From Adiantum capillus-veneris (taxonomy: Eukaryota > Streptophyta > Polypodiopsida > Polypodiales > Pteridaceae): 64,000 bases of DNA. Location: NCBI GenBank assembly GCA_014529385.2, contig CM043958.1:149430793-149494792 (forward strand), in the 5' to 3' direction. Positions within the stretch are counted from its first letter, which is position 1, and each line of letters opens with the position of its first letter. A model generated the notes under the pieces. The model saw nothing but the letters and a program-made list of their open reading frames with translations. It was not told the origin of the DNA and searched no databases. This document shows, one piece after another, positions 1 to 9,747 of this stretch. The position numbers and the translations under genes were made by a program.

Positions 1-447
1 GAAAAATCCTAAAACTTAAGTGACCATCAATTGCGACCGTAACTCCATAGATAGTCATCAATTCCAACTCTTCTCTGCATCTGTTGCTTGTATTTGCTTC
101 ATCTTCATCTTTAATTCGCATCCGCATCATCTGGCCTCGTTAGCATTTACTAAAAATAGTAAATAGCATCTTTGGCTGGTCCGTTTGGCCATTGTTGACT
201 TAGCCGCCAAACAGGGTATTTGGCTCTTGAAAGTGTTGTAAGAAATCTCCTCTTGTGTACTCTTTAAGGCTGTAGCTTAGACATTGGATAGAGACCTCTG
301 TAGGAAGTAGTCAATAATCGGTCGAGCGTAGGTTGACACCCTATGTTTGCTTCCACGCGCCTGTGGGTCGAGCTTCGTCCTTAGCTGACAAATCTTGTTA
401 GGTGAGTTCTCGCTGTGTTGACGTCCGTCGCGGCGTATCCGCCAACA
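1..447 (+). repeat. 3' part of the 5' LTR of element A
   Basis: This stretch ends in CCAACA directly before the primer-binding site, as an LTR should. It has no long ORF. A short hairpin, two 8-bp arms ATTTACTA/TAGTAAAT around AAAA, lies at 145-164. The start of the LTR is outside the window. The assignment rests on position only. Confidence 0.5.
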
Positions 448-448
448 T

Positions 449-466
449 TGGCGCCGCTGTCGGGGA
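449..466 (+). promoter_or_regulatory. Primer-binding site, tRNA-Asp type
   Basis: TGGCGCCGCTGTCGGGGA matches the usual plant tRNA-Asp primer site of Athila/Tat-type elements (TGGCGCCGTTGCCGGGGA) at 16 of 18 positions. It follows the LTR end after one base. It would prime minus-strand DNA synthesis. Confidence 0.8.
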
Positions 467-1533
467 CGAAAACCCTAGGTAGGTGATTGAGACTAGTCCT
501 TGAGGATAGGGATTCTCTGGCTTGCCAGAGTCTTGTTTTACATTTAGATAGGATCAGAGGGGGGGGGAACTCTCTAGGTTTTAGGAGGAGTCTAGGGAGC
601 GAGTGTCTGGCCTAGATCCTTAGACTTAGGTAGACTTAAGTAGTTAGTTAAGTTGTGGTGTAGAGAGTAGGAGTTGGAGTGGTAGAGGTGGTGAAAGGAT
701 AGCTTGAGAGTCCAGAGAGGCCAGGAAGCAACCAAGACACCAAAATCACCATCTCACATGATGAGTAGGAGTAGGGTAAGTAGGACATCATGATTTATGA
801 TCTGGAGCACTTCATGCATGTTATATTTGCTATTAGGCTCAGCAAAGAGTTGTAAAAGACGGAAAAGAGTGTTTAGAAGCTAAATTGAAGTTCAAAAGTT
901 TCTGTGAGTATTTATGAGAGAGCTACAGAGCATATGGAGTACTTCTGTCAAAAAAAATAAAAAATTTAAGCCAGTAGACATGCTACGCGTAGGATGTCTA
1001 CAGGGTGTTCTGGTGAGAATTTTGAAAATCTGAGTTGACCAGTGTGTTCAGAAGGTAGGTTTTATCCTATTTTCACACGGAAAGTGGAAGTTTGACCATA
1101 TTTTGACAGGATAAGGCCAAAAGAAAGAAAATTACCAGACTTCCTACCCAAATTGTGCCAAGGCATTCTTTTAAGACCAAAACCATAGGATGGCTTCATG
1201 AGCATGATCTACATGATTTATTGAGTGCATGAGAAAGGTTTCATCTCAATTGGGTGAGAAAATTGGGTTTTAGGCAGACTTTAGCATTTTTGACTGAAAA
1301 AGGCTAGGATAGCTAAAATTGGGGTCTTTTGAAATCCAAACTAAAATCTAAGCATATCATTGGGTTTCTAACATCAAGGGGAAGCTGTGGCTCAAGTTTG
1401 GGGTCAAACAGATCACTTAGACATCCTACGCGTAGGATGTGTTCACAGTGACTCAGCACTCCAAATCCAATTGTGAGCATACCTGAGTGATCAGCACCTT
1501 GAGGGGAGTCTATGATTTGCATTTGGAGCAATT
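467..1533 (+). other. Untranslated leader of element A
   Basis: No coding potential is visible between the primer site and the gag remnant. It holds a G run near 559-567 and two CG-centred palindromes (separate entry). Compared with element B, the end of the leader and the first part of gag are missing, because the sequence passes directly from leader-like DNA into the zinc-knuckle part of gag. Confidence 0.6.
975..1440. repeat. Two CG-centred palindromes in the leader of element A
   Basis: The first is a 26-bp palindrome at 975-1000 with one mismatched pair. The second is a perfect 20-bp palindrome at 1421-1440. Both share the core CTACGCGTAG. Their centres are 443 bp apart. The same palindrome returns four times at 8712-9592. 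The surrounding sequence is not obviously repeated. Confidence 0.9.
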
Positions 1534-2733
1534 TTGCTTGTGGAGGAAGTGCTAAAAAAAATTAATATGTATGCCAAGCCTCAGGCTAAGCAGCCAAAGT
1601 GGTGTGGTATTGAACAAAAAGGGACAAACCATGTGACGGAGGAATGTTATTATAACAAGGGATATGTGAGAGAGCAACCATATGCTCCCCAAGTTCAGGT
1701 AGCATCTCTTCAAATTCCACCGATGCCTAGGTATCAAGCAGGCAACCTACCAGGACCTATAGGTGTAGAAAGATCACAACCAGTATTGGGGCAACAACCA
1801 CCCCTACCAGGATTACGACCAATCGACATAAGATACACACCAACGGTAAACGAACTAGAAGAGAAGGCCTTGGTACCTATGCATGTATATTGTGAAGATT
1901 CCAATGGATATGCTGCAAATCCTGTTTATTATCCATCGGAAGAACCCACAATGCCAGAACCTTGGAGCATGATTGGAAGTACAGGACCACCAACAGCTGC
2001 ACAGGCAGCAGGAGAAGGAAGATACAGCTTGGATGAACGAACATTGTTGTTCATAGCCAACAGAGGCATGAGCGGGCAGAGGCATGCATACCAACAAAGA
2101 GGAGCTCAAGGAGCACCTCAACAGCCGAAGGGACCCTGCTACAAGTGTGGTGGAGACCATTGGCTAAGAGACTGTCCTCACGATGAAATCATTAGAGTCA
2201 ACACGTATTGCACTGAGTGTGGAATTACTCACTTGATTCTTGATTGCCCTAAGAACTTGAGCAAAGGAGCAAAAACTACTTTGAACATGCTGGAAGCAGT
2301 GCCTTCCAGTGGAGGGTCAGAAAATGAGACAGTAATACCTATTCATGCAGTGACACGAGCCCAAGCTCAAAGAATGACAAACGAACCCATAATTGAAGAG
2401 CCAAAGACCGATACCCCAAGTGCAAAAATGAAAAATCAGAGAAGCACTTGGAAAGCTAGAAAGGAGCGTATGAAAGCCAGGAGAGAACGAGAACAAACGG
2501 CTCTATCGGAGGAGTTAAAACACACAAAGGATAGATTAGAGCGGTTAGAGGATCTAACTAGTTTAAGCTCACACACTGTGGCAGCCATAGGGCCCAAGGA
2601 AATAGTAGAATCCAAAAGTGCAGGATTAGGAGGAGCAGTGCTGGTAGAAAAAGTAAATGAGCAGTTGGACGCACTTTTAAAAGCATATGAAGCCAGACTC
2701 AAAAACAACCAAACGAAGAGCAAAGATAGATGA
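1534..2733 (+). pseudogene. Ty3/gypsy gag, C-terminal part (nucleocapsid region)
   Basis: This is the nucleic-acid-binding end of a retrotransposon capsid protein. Three zinc-knuckle-like motifs are visible: an atypical WC...H...C motif near the start (KWCGIEQKGTNHVTEEC), then CYKCGGDHWLRDC and CTECGITHLILDC. A charged helical stretch follows (about residues 300-350). The open frame starts at a TTG and shows no genuine start codon, because the capsid core seen in element B at 50800-51300 has been deleted here. The protein ends by overlapping the next ORF by four bases, in a different frame. The reading frame is otherwise open for 399 codons. Confidence 0.8.
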
Positions 2734-4484
2734 CTTATCCATATGCAGAAATAGAAAAACAGAGGTTGGAAATGTGTCAAAAGATGATTGAAACGGCCCA
2801 ATCCTTGATAGAAAACCCGCTTGGAAAATCTGTAAGTTGGCATGAGGTACCAACTCCAACCCCTATCAAACCAACTCTAGAGAAACAAGTAGACACGAAG
2901 GAGAGACTCACGACTGCCTCTGAGTCTAGGAGAGAATCTATCATAGTGCCAAATACGACAGATGAGACAATTGATGGTTTCCACCCTAAAACATTGGTAG
3001 AAATGGATAAGGATTGTAACAGTTTAGATGACCTGTGGAAGCAGATCCGGGAAGCCAATGAAGCTAACAGGGTGAGCCACCAAATAAATAGCATGAGAAA
3101 GAAGGAAAATGAGATCTTACCTCCCATTGAAGAATTTGAGGCAAGATCACAAATGAACTTTGATATGCATTCACAAGGGGGAGACCAGGGTTCAATTAGT
3201 TTGGGGCACAGCCAACCAGACTCGCTAAAAACTCTACCCTCTTACCTAGGGAAGTATGAAGCTAAGTCTAAGGTGAGAGCAATCCCATCTCAAAGACTTT
3301 CTTCCAACAGAGTGATGGATTCACAAGGGTTGATTGAGTTATTGTCCACCCCTGTGGCATGCACAATCACGTTAACCGAACTCCTAAGGTTACGACCAAA
3401 TATGTGGACCACCATAGGCAAATGCTTAGAAAAATTTGGAGTAAAAGATTCTACCTCTAAGCTTCAAGAAGGGATCAGAGAATTGGACAAGCCTCAACTA
3501 AACACTAGGCCAGTACCTTTAAACATGGTTGGAGAATATTGCAAGGAAGAAGATGGAAATACCACACTACCAGTAGAGTTCCAAGGAGTAGTTTCCAAAG
3601 CTATTCTTGAAAGTGGAGAGGGAGTCGCTATTGCCACCAAAAAAAACTGGAAAAAATGGGAAAAACTGGCTTTGAGAGCTACCAGAATGAAATTGCAACA
3701 GGAAGATGGGTTCATGGAAAAACCACTAGGACTTTTAGAAAAAGTAATTGTCACCTCTTGCGGAATCGAGTATGAGCATACATTTGCAATAGTTGATTTC
3801 GACAAAAAGAACAATTACGAGATCATCTTGGAAAGACCATTCATGAGACAATTAAAAATGGTCCAGGATTGGGGTTACGACCACATATACCTCAGACGTG
3901 GGGAGACTACAACCAAAATATACCTAAAAGACCATAGTTATAAGGATGTGAACCAAACACCAGTGGAAGAGTTTGATTTAGCCACATTGGCAGGGTCTGA
4001 ACTCCCAGTATGGTTAGGGGAGAAAAAAGAGCTATGGATGTGCAGAGCTTCACATTGTGGGAGCTTAGAAAGAGAGGAATGCGTCTTAGAAAGAGCTATT
4101 GAGGACAAGGATTACATTTCGGAACCTTTTCCCGAAGATGCCTTAGAACCTCTGGAATGGGAACACATACTAGCAACATTGGATGTTTGTACCATTACAG
4201 ATAGCCCAATGACAAAATTTTGCGATAAGGATAGCTATGATGTGCTACCCTATTACATGATAAGCCTTATACTAGCAGGAGATGAGAATGTAGACTCACC
4301 AGAACAAGAAGTGTTTTATGACTCCTCTGAGCATCTGGAGTTAAATAACGATGCAGACAATGAGTGTTCAGATAGCTCAAGCGAGCGTGGGGAAACAACC
4401 GCGAATATCAAGTTTTATGATTTTGCAAATCAACACCCTACAAGTGTACTATATGTAGTGCCAAACGACCGGTGGATCACGTGA
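2730..4484 (+). pseudogene. Gag-pol linker and first retropepsin-like protease of element A
   Basis: A charged linker of about 280 residues is followed by an aspartic-protease fold. The expected active-site motif reads ILESG (about residue 288) instead of the family's LDSG, so the catalytic Asp is replaced by Glu. Downstream, KPLGLLEKVIV and the ILERPF stretch match the second half of plant gypsy proteases. Element B keeps LDSG at the same place. The ORF then runs on through an acidic region and stops at a deletion: the next sequence, HVTLFQ, belongs just before integrase, so about 2.2 kb with RT and RNase H is missing compared with element B. Confidence 0.8.
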
Positions 4485-5734
4485 CATTGTTTCAGGTAAA
4501 CATTGCACCTGCATGGAGTCAATATATCATTGATTTCTTAACAACAAGGACATTTCCTGAAAACATAACAAAAGCGCGAAGAAGGGCTATAGAGTTGGAG
4601 GCTCGCGACTTTAATTTAATAGGAAATCAACTCTACAAGAGAAGAAAGGACAATCAACTTAGAATCTGTGCAAGTGAAAGTGAATACCTGCTGATTCTAG
4701 AACACACACATGGAGGAATAAGTGGAGGCCATTTTTCAGGTGATAAGATGGCAAAAATTGTCTTAACCACAGGAATATGGTGGCCTACATTGCACATGGA
4801 TGCCGAGGAGTTTGTAAAGCATTGTGACGCATGTCAGCACACTAAGGTGTCGATAAAGAGAGATGAGATGCCACTACGGCTAAAGATGGGAGCACAGGCA
4901 TTTGCAAAATGGGGCATTGATTTTGTGGGGCCTATTTCACCCCCTGCATATCGCACCCATACCCAATATATCATTGTGGCTATGGACTATCTCACAAAAT
5001 GGGCGGAAGCTAAAGCAACACAAAGAGCAGACGCAAGAACCACTGCACAATTTTTGTATGAGAATGTCTTTGTATGATACGGATTACCAGTTGAAATTGT
5101 CAGTGATCGAGGAACACATTTTCTTAATGAAGTCATTGAATATCTGCTAGAGGAATTCATGGTCATACACAGAAAATCTGCTCCATATCATCCATAGGCA
5201 AATGGACAAGCTGAGGCCACAAATAAAACACTATACACTGTTTTGACTAAAATTGTATCAGAGTCACGGACGGAATGGGATCAACAATTACACTCAACAC
5301 TATGGGCATACAGGGTAGCTTACAAAACATCAATCGGAACAACACCGTACAACATGGTGTTTAGTCTAAACGCTATATTACCCATAGAGTTTTTAGTTCC
5401 AACTCTACGAGTAGCGAAACGCTTAGAATGGATAGGGCATGAGCTCTCTTCAAGAATAGATGATCTTGAAAAACTAGATGAACTTCGATTGAGAGCTGTA
5501 GCTTTGATCTATGCTAAAAAGAGAAGACAAAAAGAGTTTTTTGACAAGCATGTGCGTACGAAAGAGTTCAAAACAGGTGATTATGTACTTGTTTATACTT
5601 TGAAGCAACATGCCAAAAAACTTAAAAAGCAGATGGGACCCTTTGTGATTAGTGACTTATCACAAAGTGGAGCTGTCAAACTTGCTACATTGGCAGGAGA
5701 AGAAATGCCAAATTGGATTAGTGGGTTCGGTTAA
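4485..5734 (+). pseudogene. Ty3/gypsy integrase of element A
   Basis: This enzyme inserts the retrotransposon DNA into the genome. The H2C2 zinc finger (HTHGGISGGHF ... CDACQ) is followed by the catalytic core with its first Asp in WGIDFVGPI, the second in IVSDRGTHF and the Glu in NGQAEATNK, so the DDE triad is present. The C-terminal domain continues through FKTGDYVLVYTLKQH. Two in-frame stops break it. One is a TGA at 5075-5077, where a CGA codon would fit. The other is a TAG at 5197-5199, where element B has Gln. The frame is lost again at the C-terminus near 5720. Element B carries a full-length homologue at 56430-57766. Confidence 0.88.
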
Positions 5735-6858
5735 AAAAGTATCATTTATCACTAACACAGGATATGCTTCAACAAATCCATCAAGAAAAACAACGGATGA
5801 AGGGGAAATAGAGGGTACGAGAAGAAGCACAAACAGAAGCAAAAGAACGCATTGCAAAAAGAAGGCTTCTACGACAACAACAACAAAGTGGATCACCATT
5901 GCGAATAAATGCTATTCGATTATTGAATTTTGGTGAAGACATAGTGGAACCAATAATTGTAGTCAAAGTGGGTAGCAATCAAGTTGAATCGACGTCATTG
6001 CTTGATTCTGGAGCTCAAGCAAATCTGATCTCTTACAAATTATATAAACAGCTCAAGCCCAAAGATCAACTACATCCTACTCCACAAGTGCTAGAAAGTA
6101 GTACCTCACATTCGCTAGGAACATTGGGCTGGACAATATTTCATGTATAAATACATCACTATGTTTACCCCCACAAGTTGGATGTGGTTGAGGATGTGAG
6201 CACACTACACCCCATGTTGTTGGGACAACCTTGGCAGAAAGAGTATAATGTGCAGATAGATTGGAATTTGGATACAGTCAAAATTCAGCATGCACAAGAA
6301 CAACAGGTGGTAGTCTTTGCTCAGACAACTCGGAAGAACCAGATGATGGCAACACTATCATTGGATAAAGAACAAAAAGTATGGGTGCCAATAAAGCACA
6401 ACACGATACCCATGGAGAACAACCAGGGAATTGCCAACCATGCTCACTACAAAAATAAGATAACACAGACCACAATGAATAGATCAAGGTTAGCAACACG
6501 TGAAAAACAAGTATGGGTACGGAAGGATAGAGGCGACATGGCATACAAACCACAATCCACCAGCAAAAGTCAACAGAAGAACATAGTTAAACCAACAACC
6601 ATGGGAGTAAAAAAGATATGGATCCCAAAGAGAATGCTGAGTAACCACTTAAATGTGACTCATATTTGGATCCCAAAACCAAAGCAACAGGAACTCCCTT
6701 CAGTACAAGCAACACCAGCAGGCAGACACTCACTACATATGAAACCGGCAAACCGATCTATGTGGGTGCCGATCAGCAGAACAACAATGACGACCAAGGA
6801 CGAGGCAATAAACCTACAGAAACCTCCAAAACAAAGCTACAAATGGCAAGCAAAATAA
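5735..6858 (+). pseudogene. Second retropepsin-like domain after integrase, plus W-motif tail
   Basis: After integrase and a charged linker, the protein shows a second aspartic-protease signature: SLLDSGAQANLISYKLYKQL (near 5995-6055) and, after one in-frame TAA at 6148, PMLLGQPWQKEYNVQIDW (near 6212-6265). These correspond to the active-site DSG and the later hydrophobic-G motif of retropepsins. The tail then repeats a short tryptophan motif five times (KVWVPIK, KQVWVRK, KKIWIPK, HIWIPK, SMWVPI). Element B has the same linker, protease halves and two W motifs at 57767-58940, so this is a family trait and not a chance ORF. A protease in this position is unusual for Ty3/gypsy. Whether it cleaves anything is unknown. 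Confidence 0.7.
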
Positions 6859-9747
6859 AAAAAGACTACGGCCAATTCAACCACGACAACCACGGCCATA
6901 TCGACAATAGCGACAACCTAAGCAACTTTTGCAAGAAAGACGATCAAACAAAGACCTGTTGAGTTACAACTTTTACTTGCAAAGAAAATCAGCCAACCAA
7001 ATCAACTACAAACAGGAAACCTCGACGTCGAATGCCAATAAGCATCTTGCTTATTTCCTCCTCTCGCATAGCATTGAGTTTTCCATGCATTGACTGAGTA
7101 GGCGTCAAATAGGGCCACATTACATGGTCGCGCATCAGCACAATTTTCAACCCATGCATTGCACATACCCCGAGGTGATACCTTGTCGTCCGGGAGGACT
7201 CCGACTAGGAGGGGAGGGAGGCATTCTCAATGCGGACCCAATGAAGGTGAAGAGAGCAAAAAAGGGCATGTTTTTCGACTATTTTGAAAGGTTTTCGTTT
7301 GATTGCAAATTTTTATGGACTAACCTAATCACATATGCCCTTATATAGCACAAATCTACAAGTATATGGGGCCAAACGCCAAATTAGGTCCCTAGGTGTG
7401 TATATATATGTAAAAATAGCCATTTTTTGAGCAAAATATGGATAAAACGGAGAAATCCGGCCATAAAAATTGCATGTGAGTGTATATAGTATTTTGCGGT
7501 GATGTTTTTGAGTTATTGTGATTTTTAAGGATTTTTTGGGTTTATTTTGCTATTTTCTTTTGAATTTTACTAATTATCGGCAGAAAAACTTCAAAAATAC
7601 AAAAAGCAGGTGAAATACGATCGTAATAAACAACAAAAAATATGGGGATAATCAGTGACTATAGGAAAACCTATGGTACAATGGGGGTGCAATTATGTGA
7701 ATGGAGCGGAAGGCGTGTTTTGGCCAGATTTTGACCGAAACGTCAAATTTCTCGGAAACTGGGCAAACGGAGTCCAAATCAAGAACTTTTCGAGCCTAAA
7801 CTGCATCTCGCAAGAAGTTGGGATCACATGTCAAATTTCATAGAAAGTGGTTCGGGGACCCCTATTATAAGATTTTTTCACTTCACTTAGAGCTCATTTC
7901 TACTATTTCCTTCTTGAGAGAGAGCTCTTGCCACCTAGAGCGAACCGAACTTCCAGCTGCTTCTATGACGCACACGACCACCCGACAGGCTCTAAATATG
8001 AGAGGTAGGCTCACCACCTTGAGCTTTTCGCGTATGTTTGATGTTTTATCGCAAAAACTAGTGTAGGGTTCATACGGAAAATGGGCAGTAGAGACCTACA
8101 GGTAGAGGTGGCCACCTAACGGCTAACCCAAAAGCAATAAGGCTTCATAGGGGGTTTACCCTAGCATAGGAGATCACTCTTGAATGCACAAAGGCGGCAA
8201 AAAACCATTGGAAAAAGCCCTAACTTCTAGAGCCTTGCAAGAGGCCACCAAGTGGTAAATCGGTGGACTAAGCTTCAGACACACAAAGCGTCAACTGGCT
8301 CTCACGGACAAACCAGATGTTCGTTTGCCACCAAAATTCAGGAGCGGCTTTCCTAGACCATCAACAACCAGGTCCTATGGTGGTAGACCACCACAAGTCA
8401 TCGATGACATGTAAACGCAACCACGGGCGCTTCCAGAGCGACAAATTGCCAAACGGAGCTCCGGTGAAGCAGAAGCCAACAAAAACCATATGGCAAGGAT
8501 CCCCAAGGAACCATGAAGCTATGGAGACTAACATCAAGAAATTTGATCGCCGAAAAGCACTCCAAGAGTCAGAAAACGACTCAGAGGCTCTGAAAGCCAA
8601 ACAGGGAGTTTCGATCTATCTTTTTGACTTTTTTATTGAAATAGGGCTTAAAGGGGACTCAGGGGGGCTGAGGGCATGTCCTAGTAGCATTTCTCATAAA
8701 AAATTCATCAAGAGATATCCTACGCGTAGGATGTCTCAAGGCCATGTTTGGGCACCAAACTCAACATCTCACCTCATACATAGCTTCTACATAGCTTATA
8801 CATGCTAGCCATCAAGTTTCATCACATTTGGACAAGAGTTGACCTCATATGCATCAGAAAACGGAAAGTCAGAGCATAGAGGCAATAATGGGTCATAGAC
8901 CTACCAAAACTACTCCAAATCACATGAAACTTGCACAATATATTCATTATCACATTGCCAAGCTAACTGTGGGGTCAGATATGAAAATTAATGAAATAGA
9001 CATGCTACGCGTAGGATGTCTAAATGACCTATTTGACCTCCAGCTAGTGTTTTTGAGTTCCAGATATCTTTATTACATCTTCACAAGCTCATGTATCAAA
9101 TTTCAAGCCAGACAAATCACATTTGACCCCTAAAACCTCAAAGATGCACTTTTTTGAGCCTAAAAACACTACACATGCTCCTAACAACACCAATGCTTAT
9201 CCAAATCAAAATCTAAGAGCAAGGCCATGTTCTACATGCTAAGGGCTAACCACAGAACCAAAATCAAGTCATTCTGAGAAAATAGACATCATACGCGTAG
9301 GATGTCTCCAGTGTCATATTGACCTTCTGTGCAGGAATTGACTTCATGGGAGTCTTTTACATGGTATAAAAAGCCTATATATCAAACTTCAACCCAATTG
9401 AATATCATTTGCCACCTATTTAGGACATCCTACCCAATTTGTGAGCCAAAAGCCTTAATCTGCTCAAAATTGCACTTTTTGATGTCCAAACCAAATTCCA
9501 AGTACATAGCCATGTTTCACAGGTCAAGGGCCACAAGCCTATCAAGTTCCATCAAAATCAGAGAAGGAAGACATCCTACGCGTAGGATGTCTACATGCTT
9601 ATTTTTCAGCCAAAAATCTAATGTGGGCACATGCAGGGCTTCCCTAGTCTCTTTTTAATTTTCAAGTCATTTGGGTAGACAGAACTTAGTTTATCAGCTA
9701 ATCTATAAAAAAACGCTAACTTCGGACTACTGAGTGCAACAGGATCC
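6859..9747 (+). other. Long noncoding spacer of element A
   Basis: I see no gene in this 2.9-kb stretch. The small open frames have no recognisable motifs. It contains a purine-rich tract (GAGGGGAGGGAGG, about 7208-7220) that resembles an internal polypurine tract, AT-rich DNA at 7370-7640, and the palindrome array at 8712-9592. It separates the integrase/protease block from the coiled-coil ORF. Element B has an equivalent spacer at 58941-61177. Confidence 0.6.
8712..9592. repeat. Array of four CG-centred palindromes at 285-286 bp spacing
   Basis: Four copies share the core ACGCGT inside a 24-26 bp palindrome: 8712-8737, 8997-9022, 9284-9307 and 9569-9592. Their centres are 285, 286 and 285 bp apart. 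The last is perfect over 24 bp and the others have one mismatched pair each. The roughly 260 bp between sites are only weakly alike, so the palindromes and their spacing have been kept better than the intervening DNA. The array ends about 155 bp before the coiled-coil ORF. Confidence 0.92.

Noticed and set aside
7200-7230. Purine-rich tract as the real 3' end of element A
   Set aside because: No LTR start (TG) follows, and the element continues to the coiled-coil ORF and the tract at 13238, an order shared by element B.
8712-9592. Regular palindromes read as a CRISPR array
   Set aside because: The spacing is about 285 bp, the repeats are full palindromes of 24 bp, there are no cas genes, and the DNA is a plant retrotransposon.
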